Origin: Acanthosepion lycidas
Taxonomy: Eukaryota > Mollusca > Cephalopoda > Sepiida > Sepiidae
Reading direction: 5' to 3'
DNA: 64,000 bases
Assembly: GCA_963932145.1 (NCBI GenBank)
Contig: OZ010611.1
Span: 57,235,292 to 57,299,291 of the forward strand
The position numbers and the translations under genes were made by a program. A model generated the notes under the pieces. That model was not told where the DNA came from. It was given only the letters and a program-made list of their open reading frames with translations, and ran no database searches. Shown here in pieces: positions 1 through 12,819 of the stretch. Within the stretch, counting starts at the first letter, position 1; the number at the start of each line of letters is the position of its first letter.

Positions 1-3000
1 ATTTGAGCCTTGTCTTTAGCTTTTTCTTCTATATTTAACATTATGTAGAGGCAAGGCCCCCCTCTAAATCTGGATTGAAATTATTTTTCATTCTAATTCA
101 TAGAAATGGAGTAGCGTGCAATGGTGTCGTCTCATACAACTGTGAGTTAGTAGAAAAATTTGTGAGCACAAAATGGGTGATCAGTGACTTATTCTGTTCT
201 GTTTGAGCCTTGTCTTTACCTTTTTCTTCTATATTTAACATTATGTAGAGGCAAGGACCCCCTCTAAATCTGGATTGAAATTATTTTTCATTCAAATTCA
301 TAGAAATGGAGTAGCGTGCAATGGTGTCGTCTCATACAACTGTGAGTTATTAGAAAAATTTGTGGACACAAAATGGGTGATCAGTGTCTTATTCTCTTCT
401 GTTTGTGCCTTGTCTTTACCTTTTTCTTCTATATTTAACATTATGTAGAGGCAAGGCCCCCCTCTAAATCTGGATTGAAATTATTTTTCATTCTAATTCA
501 TAGAAATGGAGTAGCGTGCAATGGTGTCGTCTCATAGAACTGTGAGTTAGTAGAAAAATTTGTGGGCACAAAATGGGTGATCAGTGTCTTATTCTCTTCT
601 GTTTGTGCCTTGTCTTTACCTTTTTCTTCTATATTTAACATTATGTAGAGGCAAGGACCCCCTCTAAATCAGGATTGAAATTATTTTTCATTCTAATTCA
701 TAGAAATGGCATAGCGTGCAATGGTGTCGTCTCATACAACTGTGAGTTAGTAGAAAAATTTGTGGGCACAAAATGTTTGATCGGAGTCTTATTCTCTTCT
801 GTTTGTGCCTTGTCTTTACCTTTTTCTTCTATATTTAACATTATGTAGAGGCAAGGACCCCTCTAAATCTGGATTGAAATTATTTTTCATTCTAATTCAT
901 AGAAAGAGCATAGCGTGCAATGGTGTCGTCTCATACAACTGTGAGTTAGTAGAAAAATTTGTGGGCACAAAATGGGTGATCAGTGTCTTATTCTCTTCTG
1001 TTTGTGCCTTGTCTTTACTTTTTCCTTCTATATTTAACATTATGTAGAGGCAAGGCGCCCCTCTAAATCTGGATTGAAATTATTTTTCATTCTAATTCAT
1101 AGAAATGGAGTAGCGTGCAATGGTGTCGTCTCATACAACTGTGAGTTAGTAGAAAAATTTGTGGGCACAAAATGGGTGATCAGTGTCTTATTCTCTTCTG
1201 TTTGTGCCTTGTCTTTACTTTTTTCTTCTATATTTAACATTATGTAGAGGCAAGGCCACCCTTTAAATCTGGATTGAAATTATTTTTCATTCTAATTCAT
1301 AGAAATGGAGTAGCGTGCAATGGTGTCGTCTCATACAACTGTGAGTTAGTAGAAAAATTTGTGGGCACAAAATGGGTGATCAGTGATTATTCTGTTCTGT
1401 TTGAGCCATGTCTTTACCTTTTTCTTCTATATTTAACATTATGTAGAGGCTAGGCCCCCCTCTAAATCTGGATTGAAATTATTTCTCATTCTAATTCATA
1501 GAAATGCAGTAACGTGCAATGGTTTCGTCTCATACAACTGTGAGTTAGTATAAAAATTTGTGGGCACAAATTGGGTGATCAGTGTCTTATTCTCTTCTGT
1601 TTGTGCCTTGTCTTTACCTTTTTCTTCTATATTTAACATTATGTAGAGGCAAGGCCCCCCTCTAAATCTGGATTGAAATTATTTTTCATTCTAATTCATA
1701 GAAATGGAGTAGCGGGCAATGGTGTCGTCTCATACAACTGTGAGTTAGTAGAATAATTTGTGGGCACAAAATGGGTGATCAGTGTCTTATTCTCTTCTGT
1801 TTGTGCCTTGTCTTTACATTTTTCTTCTATAATTAACATTATGTAGAGGTAAGGCCCCCCTCTAAATCTGGATTGAAATTATTTTTCATTCTAATTCATA
1901 GAAATGGAGTAACGTGCAATGGTGTCGTCTCATATAACTGTGAGTTAGTAGAAAAATTTGTGGGCACAAAATGGGTGATCAGTGGATTAATCTCTTCTGT
2001 TTGTTCCTTGTCTTTACCTTTTTCTTCTATATTTAACATTATACAGAGGCAAGGCCGCCCTTTAAATCTGGATTGAAATTATTTTTCATTCTAATTCATA
2101 GAAATGGAGTAGCGTGCAATGGTGTCGTCTCATACAACTGTGAGTTAGTCGGAAGAATTTGTGGGCACGAAATGGGTGATCAGTGGATTAATCTCTTCTG
2201 TTTGTGCCTTGTCTTTACGTTTTTCTTCAATATTTCACATTATGTAGAGGCAAGACCACCCTCTAAATCTGGATTGAAATTATTTTTCATTCTAATTCAT
2301 AGAAATGGAGTAGCGTGCAATGGTGTCGTCTCATACAACTGTGAGTTAGGAGAAAAATTTGTGGGCACAAAATGGGTGATCAGTGTCTTATTCTGTTCTG
2401 TTTGAGCCTTGTCTTTACCTTTTTCTTCTATATTTAACATTATGTAGAGGCAAGGACCCCCTCTAAATCTGGATTGAAATTATTTTTCATTCTAATTCAG
2501 AGAAATGGAGTAGCGTGCAATGGTTTCGTCTCATACAACTGTGAGTTAGTAGAAAAATTTGTGGGCACAAAATGGGTGATCAGTGTCTTATTCTCTTCTG
2601 TTTGTGCCTTGTCTTAACCTTTTTCTTCTATATTTAACATTATGTAGAGGCAAGGCCTTCCTCTATATCTGGAGTGAAATTATTTTTCTTTCTAATTCAT
2701 AGAAATGGAGTAGCGTGCAATGGTTTCGTCTCATACAACTGTGAGTTAGTAGAAAAATTTGTGGGCACAAAATGGGTGATCAGTGCCTTATTCTCTTCTG
2801 TTTGTGCCTTGTCTTTACCTTTTTCTTCTATATTTAACATTATGTAGAGGCAAGGCCCCCCTCTAAATCTGGATTGAAATTATTTTTTATTCTAATTCAT
2901 AGAAATGGAGTAGCGTGCAATGGTGTCGTCTCATACAACTGTGAGTTAGTAGAAAAATTTGTGGGCACAAAATGGGTGATCAGTGACTTATTCTGTTCTG

Positions 3001-5850
3001 TTTGAGACTTGTCTTTACCTTTTTCTTCTATATTTAACATTATGTAGAGGCAAGGACCCCCTCTAAATCTGGATTGAAATTATTTTTCATTCTAATTCAT
3101 AGAAATGGAGTAGCGTGCAATGGTTTCGTCGCATACAACTGTGAGTTAGTAGAAAAATTTGTGGGCACAAAATGGGTGATCAGTGTCTTATTCTCTACTG
3201 TTTGTGCCTTGTCTTTACCTTTTTAGTCTATATTTAACATTATGTAGAGGCAAGAACCCCCTCTAAATCTGGATTGAAATTATTTTTCATTCTAATTCAT
3301 AGAAATGGAATAACGTGCAATGGTGTCCTCTCATACAACTGTGAGTTAGCAGAAAAATTTGTGGGCACAAAATGGGTGATCAGTGTCTTATTCTCTTCTG
3401 TTTGTGCCTTGTCTTTACATTTTCTTCTATATTTAACATTATGTAGAGGCAAGGGCCCCCTCTAAATCTGGATTGAAATTATTTTTCATTCTAATTCATA
3501 GAAATGGAGTTGCGTGCAATGGTGTCGTCTCATGCAACTGTGAGTTAGTAGAAAAATTTGTGGGCACAAAATGGGTGATCAGTGTCTTATTGTCTTCTAT
3601 TTGTGCCTTGTCTTTACGTTTTTCATCTATATTTACCATTATGTAGAGGCTAGGCCCCCCTCTAAATCTGGATTGAAATTATTTTTCAGTCTAATTCATA
3701 GAAATGGAGTAGCGTGCAATGGTGTCATCTCATACAACTGTGAGCTAGTAGAAAAATTTGTGGGCACAAAATGTGTGATCAGTGTCTTATTCTCTTCTGT
3801 TTGAGCCTTGTCTTTACCTTTTTCTTCTATATTTAACATTATGCAGAGGCAAGGCCGCCCTTTAAATCTGGATTGAAATTATTTTTCATTCTAATTCATA
3901 GAAATGGAGTAGCGTGCAATGGTGTCGTGTCATACAACTGTGAGTTAGCAGAAAAATTTGTGGGCACAAAATGCGTGATCAGTGGATTAATCTCTTCTGT
4001 TTGTGCCTTATCTTTACCTTTTTCTTCTATATTTAACATTATGTAGAGGCAAGGACCCCTCTAAATCTGGATTGAAATTATTTTTCATTCTAATTCATAG
4101 AAATGGAGTAGCGTGCAATCGTTTCGTCTAATACAACTGTGAGTTAGTAGAAAAATTTGTGGGCACAAAATGGGTGATCAGTGTCTTATTCTCTTCTATT
4201 TGTGCCTTGTCTTTACGTTTTTCTTCTATATTTAACATTATGTAGAGCCAAGGCCCCCTATAAATCTGGATTGAAATTATTTTTCATTCTAATTCATAGA
4301 AATGGAGTAGCCTGAAATGGTGTCGTCTCATACAACTGTGATTAGTAGAAAAATTTGTGGGCACAAAATGGGTGATCAGTGTCTTATTCTCTTCTGTTTG
4401 ATCCTTGTCTTTAGCTTTTTCTTCTATATTTAACATTATGTAGAGCCAAGGCCCCCTCTAAATCTGGATTGAAATTATTTTTCTTTCTAATTCATAGAAA
4501 TGGATTAGCGTGCAATGGTGTCGTCTCATACAACTGTGAGTTAGTAGAAAAATTTGTGGGCAAAAAATGGGTGATCAGTGTCTTATTCTCTTCTGTTTGA
4601 GCCTTGTCTTTAGCTTTTTCTTCTATATTTAACATTATGTAGAGGCAAGGCCCCCCTCTAAATCTGGATTGAAATTCTTTTTCATTCAAATTCATAGAAA
4701 TGGAGTAGCGTGCAAGGGTGTCGTCTCATACAACTGTGAGTTAGTAGAAAAATTTGTGGGCAAAAAATGGGTGATCAGTGTCTTATTCTCTTCTGTTTGC
4801 GCCTTGTCTTTACCTTTTTCTTCTATATTTAACATTATGTAGAGGCAAGGCCCCCCTCTAAAACTGGATTGAAATTATTTTTCATTCTAATTCATAGAAA
4901 TGGAGCAGTGTGCAATGGTGTTGTTTCATACAACTGTGAGTTAGTAGAAAAATTTGTGGACACAAAATGGGTGATCAGTGACTTATTCTCTTCTGTTTGT
5001 GTCTTGACTTTACCTTTTTCTTCTATATTTAACATTATGTAGAGGCAAGGCCCCCCTCTAAATATGGATTGAAATTATTTTTCATTCTGATTCATAGAAA
5101 TGGAGTAGCGTGCAATGGTTTCGTCTCATACAACTGTGAGTTAGTAGAAAAATTTGTGGGCACAAAATGGGTGATCAGTGTCTTAGTCCCTTCTGTTTGT
5201 GCCTTGTCTTTACCTTTTCTTCTATATTTAACATTATGTAGAGGCAAGGCCCCCCTCTAAATCTGGATTGAAATTATTTTTCATTCTAATTCATAGAAAT
5301 GGAGTAGCGTGCAATGGTGTCGTCTCATACAACTGTGAGTTAGTAGAAAAATTTGTGGGCACAAAATGGGTGATCAGTGTCTTATTCTCTTCTGTTTGAG
5401 CCTTGTCTTTAGCTTTTACTTCTATATTTAACATTATGTAGAGGCAAGGCCCCCCTCTAAATCTGGATTGAAATTATTTTTCATTCTAATTCATAGAAAT
5501 GGAGTAGCGTGCAATGGTGTCGTCTCATACAACTGTGAGTTAGTAGAAAAATTTGTGGGCACAAAATGGGTGATCAGTGTCTTATTCTCTTCTGTTTTTG
5601 CCTTGTCTTTAGCTTTTCTTCTATATTTAACATTATGTAGAGGCAAGGCCCCACTCTAAATCTGGATTGAAATTATTTTTCATTCTAATTCATAGAAATG
5701 GAGTAGCGTGCAATGGTGTCGTCTCATACAACTGTGAGTTAGTAGAAAAATTTGTGGGCACAAAATGGGTGATCAGTGTCTTAATCTCTTCTGTTTGAGC
5801 CTTGTCTTTAGCTTTTTCTTCTATATTTAACATTATGTAGAGGCAAGGCC
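1..5850 (+). repeat. Weakly ordered part of A array
   Basis: About 29 monomers with scattered private substitutions and single-base indels and no long repeated block that I could trace by eye. Mixed variant states occur side by side, for example GCCTTGTCTTTACC next to GCCTTGTCTTTAGC and TTTGAGCC next to TTTGTGCC. No other content is seen. Confidence 0.7.
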
Positions 5851-8000
5851 CCCCTCTAAATCTGGATTGAAATTATTTTTCATTCTAAATCATAGAAATG
5901 GAGTAGCGTGCAAGTGTGTCGTCTCATTCAACTCTGAGTTAGTAGAAAAATTTGTCGGCACAAAATGGGTGATCAGTGTCTTATTCTCTTCTGTTTGTGC
6001 CTTGTCTTTACCTTTTTCTTCTATATTTAACATTATGTAGAGGCAAGGCCCCCCTCTAAATCTGGATTGAAATTATTTTTCATTCTAATTCATAGAAATG
6101 GAGTAGCGTGCAATGGTTTCGTCTCATACAACTGTGAGTTAGTAGAAAAATTTGTGTGCACAAAATGTGTGATCAGTGTCTTATTCTCTTCTGTTTGTGC
6201 CTTGTCTTTACCTTTTTCTTCTATATTTAACATTATGTAGAGGCAAGGCCCCCCTCTAAATCTGGATTGAAATTATTTTTCAGTCTAATTCATAGAAATG
6301 GAGTAGCGTGCAATGGTCTCGTCTCATACAACTGTGAGTTAGTAGAAAAATTTGCGGGCACAAAATGGGTGATCAGTGTCTTATTCTCTTCTGTTTGAGC
6401 CTTGTCTTTAGCTTTTTCTTCTATATTTAACATTATGTAGAGGCAATGGCCCCCTCTAAATCTGGAATGAAATTATTTTTCATTCTAATTCATAGAAATG
6501 GAGTAGCGTGCAATGGTGTCGTCTCATACAACTGTGAGTTAGTAGAAAAATTTGTGGGCACAAAATGGGTGATCAGTGTCTTAATCTCTTCTGTTTGAGC
6601 CTTGTCTTTAGCTTTTTCTTCTATATTTAACATTATGTAGAGGCAAGGCCCCCCTCTAAATCTGGATTGAAATTATTTTTCATTCTAATTCATAGAAATG
6701 GAGTAGCGTGCAATGGTGTCGTCTCATACAACTGTGAGTTAGTAGAAAAATTTGTGGGCACAAAATGGGTGATCAGTGTCTTAGTCTCTTCTGTTTGTGC
6801 CTTGTCTTTACCTTTTCTTCTATATTTAACATTATGTAGAGGCAAGCCCCACTCTAAATCTGGATTGAAATTATTTTTCATTCTAATTCATAGAAATGGA
6901 GTAGCGTGCAATGGTGTCGTCTCATAAAACTGTGAGTTAGTAGAAAAATTTGTGGGCACAAAATGGGTGATAAGTGTGTTATTCTCTTCTGTTTGAGCCT
7001 TGTCTTTACCTTTTTCTTCTATATTTAACATTATGTAGAGGCAAGGCCCCCCTCTAAATCTGGATTGAAATTATTTTTCATTCTAATTCATAGAAATGGA
7101 GTAGCGTGCAAGTGTGTCGTCTCATTCAACTGTGAGTTAGTAGAAAAATTTGTCGGCACAAAATGGGTGATCAGTGACTTATTCTCTTCTGTTTGTGCCT
7201 TGTCTTTATCTTTTTCTTCTATATTTAACATTATGTAGAGGCAAGGCCCCCCTCTAAATCTGGATTGAAATTATTTTTCATTCTAATTCATAGAAATGGA
7301 GTAGCGTGCAATGGTTTCGTCTCATACAACTGTGAGTTAGTAGAAAAATTTGTGTGCACAAAATGTGTGATCAGTGTCTTATTCTCTTCTGTTTGTGCCT
7401 TGTCTTTACCTTTTTCTTCTATATTTAACATCATGTAGAGGCAAGGCCCCCCTCTAAATCTGGATTGAAATTATTTTTCAGTCTAATTCATAGAAATGGA
7501 GTAGCGTGCAATGGTTTCGTCTCATACAACTGTGAGTTAGTAGAAAAATTTGTGGGCACAAAATGGGTGATCAGTGACTTATTCTCTTCTGTTTGAGCCT
7601 TGTCTTTAGCTTTTTCTTCTATATTTAACATTATGTAGAGGCAAGGGCCCCCTCTAAATCTGGAATGAAATTATTTTTCGTTCTAATTCATAGAAATGGA
7701 GTAGCGTGCAATGGTTTCGTCTCATAAAACTGTGAGTTAGTAGAAAAATTTGTGGGCACAAAATGGGTGATCAGTGTCTTATTCTCTTCTGTTTGAGCCT
7801 TGTCTTTAGCTTTTTCTTCTATATTTAACATTATGTAGAGGCAAGGGACCCCTCTAAATCTGGATTGAAATTATTTTTCATTCTAATTCATAGAAATGGA
7901 GTAGCGTGCAATGGTGTTGTCTCATACAACTGTGAGTTAGTTGAAAAATTTGTGGGCACAAAATGGGTGATCAGTGTCTTATTCTCTTCTGTTTGAGCCT
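5850..8000 (+). repeat. Six-monomer higher-order repeat, offset 1,198 bp, two copies
   Basis: Rare variants recur 1,198 bp apart in the same order: CAAGTGTGTC with TCATTCAAC at 5,911 and 7,109; GTGTGCACAAAATGTGTG near 6,155 and 7,353; TTTTTCAGTC near 6,278 and 7,476; and TCTGGAATG near 6,462 and 7,660. The shared order shows a block of six monomers was copied in tandem. The copies differ at several sites, so the event is not very recent. Confidence 0.88.
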
Positions 8001-8639
8001 TGTCTTTAGCTTATTTTTCTATATTTAACATTATGTAGAGGCAAGGCCCCCCTCTAAATCTGGATTGAAATTATTTTTCATTCTAATTCATAGAAATGGA
8101 GTAACGTGCAATGGTGTCGTCTCATACAACTGTGAGTTAGTAGAAAAATTTGTGGGCACAAAATGGGTGATCAGTGATTTATTCTGTTCTGTTTGAGCCT
8201 TGTCTTTACCTTTTTCTTCTATATTTAACATTATGTAGAGGCAAGGACACCCGCTAAATCTGGATGGAAATTATTTTTCATTCTAATTCATAGAAATGGA
8301 GTAACGTGCAATGGTGTCGTCTCATACAACTGTGAGCAAGCAGAAAAATTTGTGGGCACAAAATGGGTGATCAGTGTCTTTTTCTCTTCTGTTTGAGCCT
8401 TGTCTTTACCTTTTCTTCTATATTTAACATTATGTAGAGGCAAGGCCCCCCTCTAAATCTGGATTGAAATTATTTTTCATTCTAATTCATAGAAAAGGAG
8501 TAACGTGCAATGGGGCGTCTCATACAACTGTGAGTTAGCAGAAAAATTTGTAGGCACAAAATGGGTGATCAGTGTCTTATTCTCTTCTGTTTGTGCCTTA
8601 TCTTTACCTTTTTCTTCTATATTTAATTTATGTAGAGGC

Positions 8640-9640
8640 AAGGGCCCCCTCTAAATCTGGATTGAAATTATTTTTCATTCTAATTCATAGAAATGGAGTA
8701 GCGTGCAATGGTTTCGTCTCATACAACTGAGAGTTAGTAGAAAAATTTGTGGGCACAAAATGGGTGATCAGTGTCTTATTCTCTTTTGTTTGTGCCTTGT
8801 CTTTACCTTTTTAGTCTGTATTTAACATTATGTAGAGGCAATGACCCCCTCTAAATCTGGATTGAAATTATTTTTCATTCTAATTCATAGAAATGGAGTA
8901 ATGTGCAATGGTGTCGTCTCATACAACTGTGAGTTAGCAGAAAAATTCGTGGGCACAAAATGGGTGATCAATGTCTTATTCTCTTCTGTTTGCGCCTTGT
9001 CTTTACCTTTTTCTTCTATATTTAACATTATGTAGAGGCAAGGCCCCCCTCTAAATCTGGATTGAAATTATTTTTCATTCTAATTCATAGAAATGGAGTA
9101 ATGTGCAATGGTGTCGTCTCATACAACTGTGAGTTAGCAGAAAAATTCGTGAGCACAAAATGGGTGATCAATGTTTTATTCTCTTCTGTTTGCGCCTTGT
9201 CTTTACCTTTTTCTTCTATATTTAACATTATGTAGAGGCAAGGACACCCGCTAAATCTGGATTGAAATTATTTTTCATTCTAATTCATAGAAATGGAGTA
9301 GCGTGCAATGGTTTCGTCTCATACAACTGAGAGTTAGTAGAAAAATTTGTGGGCTCAAAATGGGTGATCAGTGTCTTATTCTCTTTTGTTTGTGCCTTGT
9401 CTTTACCTTTTTAGTCTGTATTTAATATTATGTAGAGGCAATGACCCCCTCTAAATCTGGATTGAAATTATTTTTCATTCTAATTCATAGAAATGGAGTA
9501 ATGTGCAATGGTGTCGTCTCATACAACTGTGAGTTAGCAGAAAAATTTGTGGGCACAAAATGGGTGATCAATGTCTTATTCTCTTCTGTTTGCGCCTTGT
9601 CTTTACCTTTTTCTTCTATATTTAACATTATGTAGAGGCA
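8640..9640 (+). repeat. Three-monomer repeat, offset 600 bp, two copies
   Basis: The sequence marked by CTGAGAGTTAG (about 8,728), TTTTTAGTCTGT and GGCAATGACC (about 8,838) recurs 600 bp later (about 9,328 and 9,438). The next monomer in each copy has GTAATGTGC and GATCAATG. The same block reappears at about 13.23-13.63 kb (offset 4,594) and 15.43-15.83 kb, so this unit has seeded later copies. Confidence 0.87.
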
Positions 9641-11270
9641 AGGCCCCCCTCTAAATATGGATTGAAATTATTTTTCATTCTGATTCATAGAAATGGAGTA
9701 GCGTGCAATGGTTTCGTCTCATACAACTGTGAGTTAGTAGAAAAATTTGTGGGCACAAAATGGGTGATCAGTGTCTTATTCTCTTTTGTTTGTGCCTTGT
9801 CTTTACCTTTTTAGTCTATATTTAACATTATGTAGAGGCAAGGACCCCCTCTAAATCTGGATTGAAATTATTTTTCATTCTAATTCATAGAAATGGAGTA
9901 ACGTGCAATGGTGTCGTCTCATACAACTGTGAGTTAGCAGAAAAATTTGTGGGCACAAAATGGGTGATCAGTGTCTTATTCTCTTCTGTTTGTGCCTTGT
10001 CTTTACATTTTCTTCTATATTTAACATTATGTAGAGGCAAGGCCCCCCTCTAAATCTGGATTGAAATTATTTTTCATTCTAATTCATAGAAATCGAGTAA
10101 CGTGCAATGGGGCGTCTCATACAACTGTGAGTTAGCAGAAAAATTTGTAGGCACAAAATGGGTGATCAGTGTCTTATTCTCTTCTGTTTGTGCCTTATCT
10201 TTACCTTTTTCTTCTATATTTAACATTATGTAGAGGCAAGGCCCCCCTCTAAATATGGATTGAAATTATTTTTCATTCTGATTCATAGAAATGGAGTAGC
10301 GTGCAATGGTTTCGTCTCATACAACTGTGAGTTAGTAGAAAAATTTGTGGGCACAAAATGGGTGATCAGTGTCTTATTCTCTTTTGTTTGTGCCTTGTCT
10401 TTACCTTTTTAGTCTATATTTAACATTATGTAGAGGCAAGGACCCCCTCTAAATCTGGATTGAAATTATTTTTCATTCTAATTCATAGAAATGGAGTAGC
10501 GTGCAATGGTGTCGTCTCATACAACTGTGAGTTAGTAGAAAAATTTGTGGGCACAAAATGGGTGATCAGTGACTTATTCTCTTCTGTTTGTGTCTTGACT
10601 TTACCTTTTTCTTCTATATTTAACATTATGTAGAGGCAAGGCCCCCCTCTAAATATGGATTGAAATTATTTTTCATTCTGATTCATAGAAATGGAGTAGC
10701 GTGCAATGGTTTCGTCTCATACAACTGTGAGTTAGTAGAAAAATTTGTGGGCACTAAATGGGTGATCAGTGTCTTATTCTCTTTTGTTTGTGCCATGTCT
10801 TTACCTTTTTAATCTATATTTAACATTATGTAGAGGCAAGGACCCCCTCTAAATCTGGATTGAAATTATTTTTCATTCTAATTCATAGAAATGGAGTAAC
10901 GTGCAATGGTGTCGTCTCATACAACTGTGAGTTAGCAGAAAAATTTGTGGGCACAAAATGGGTGATCAGTGTCTTAATCTCTTCTGTTTGTGCCTTGTCT
11001 TTACATTTTCTTCTATATTTAACATTATGCAGAGGCAAGGCCCCCCTCTAAATCTGGATTGAAATTATTTCTCATTCTAATTCATAGAAATGGAGTAGCG
11101 TGCAAGGGTGTCGTCTCATACAACTGTGAGTCAGTAGAAAAATTTGTGGGCACAAAATGGGTGATCAGTGTCTTATTCTCTTCTGTTTGCGCCTTGTCTT
11201 TACCTTTTTCTTCTATATTTAACATTATGTAGAGGCAAGGCCCCCCTCTAAATCTGGATTGAAATTATTT
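9640..11270 (+). repeat. HOR segment copied to 16.03-17.66 kb (offset 6,391)
   Basis: AATCGAGTAACG followed by the shortened CAATGGGGCGTC at 10,091 recurs at 16,482. The monomer beginning near 9,862 recurs near 16,253, and the one near 10,860 recurs near 17,251, all offset by 6,391 bp (32 monomers). Inside the block, 10.64-11.05 kb is repeated at 11.24-11.65 kb with an offset of 599 bp, so a three-monomer tandem duplication also occurred here. Confidence 0.85.
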
Positions 11271-11869
11271 TTCATTCTGATTCATAGAAATGGAGTAGCG
11301 TGCAATGGTTTCGTCTCATACAACTGTGAGTTAGTAGAAAAATTTGTGGGCACTAAATGGGTGATCAGTGTCTTATTCTCTTTTGTTTGTGCCATGTCTT
11401 TACCTTTTTAGTCTATATTTAACATTATGTAGAGGCAAGGACCCCCTCTAAATCTGGATTGAAATTATTTTTCATTCTAATTCATAGAAATGGAGTAACG
11501 TGCAATGGTGTCGTCTCATACAACTGTGAGTTAGCAGAAAAATTTGTGGGCACAAAATGGGTGATCAGTGTCTTAATCTCTTCTGTTTGTGCCTTGTCTT
11601 TAAGTTTTCTTCTATATTTAACATTATGCAGAGGCAAGGCCCCCCTCTAAATCTGGATTGAAATTATTTCTCATTCTAATTCATAGAAATGGAGTAGCGT
11701 GCAAGGGTGTCGTCTCATACAACTGTGAGTTAGTAGAAAAATTTGTGGGCACAAAATGGGTGATCAGTGTCTTATTCTCTTCTGTTTGCGCCTTGTCTTT
11801 ACCTTTTTCTTCTATATTTAACATTATGTAGAGGCAAGGCCCCCCTCTAAATCTGGATTGAAATTATTT

Positions 11870-12620
11870 TTCTTTCTAATTCATAGAAATGGAGTAGCGT
11901 GCAATGGTGTCGTCTCATACAACTGTGAGTTAGTAGAAAAATTTGTGGGCACAAAATGGGGGATCAGTGACATATTCTCTTCTGTTTGAGCCTTGTCTTT
12001 AGCTTTTTCTTCTATATTTAACATTATGTAGAGGCAAGGCTGCCCTCTAAATCTGGATTGAAATTATTTTTCATTCTAATTCATAGAAATGGAGTAGCGT
12101 GCAATGGTTTTGTCTCATACAACTGTGAGTTAGTAGAAAAATTTGTGGGCACAAAATGGGTGATCAGTGTCTTAGTCTCTTCTGTTTGTGCCTTGTCTTT
12201 ACCTTTTTTTCTATATTTAACATGATGTAGAGGCAAGGCCCCCCTCTAAATCTGGATTGAAATTATTTTTCATTCTAATTCATAGAAATGGAGTAGCGTG
12301 CAATGGTGTCGTCTCATACAACTGTGAGTTAGTAGAAAAATTTGTGGGCACAAAATGAGTGATCAGTGTCTTATTCTCTTCTGTTTGAGCCTTGTCTTTA
12401 GCTTTTTCTTCTATATTGAACATTATGTAGAGGCAAGGCCGCCATCTAAATCTGGATTGAAATTATTTTTCATTCTAATTCATAGAAATGGAGTAGCGTG
12501 CAATGGTGTCGTCTCATTGACCTGTGAGTTAGTAGAAAAATTTGTCGGCACAAAATGGGTGATCAGTGTCTTATTCTCTTCTGTTTGCGCCTTGTCTTTA
12601 CCTTTTTCTTCTATATTTAA
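11870..12620 (+). repeat. Segment copied to about 17.66-18.41 kb (offset 5,791)
   Basis: GGGGGATCAGTGACATATTC at about 11,958 recurs at about 17,749. It is followed in both copies by GGCTGCCCTC, then ACATGATGTAG, then CTCATTGACCTG with GTCGGCAC. The shared order of four rare variants marks a copied segment of about 3.5 monomers. The second copy has a few changes (GTTGTCG, CATAAAAC). Confidence 0.85.
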
Positions 12621-12819
12621 CATTATGTAGAGGCAAGGCCCCCTCTAAATCTGGATTGAATTTATTTTTCATTCTAATTCATAGAAATGGTGTAGCGCGC
12701 AATGGTGTCATCTCATACAACTGTGAGTTAGTAGAAAAATTTGCGGGCACAAAATGGGTGATCAGTGTCTTATTCTCTTCTGTTTGAGCCTTGTCTTTAG
12801 CTTTTTCTACTATATTTAA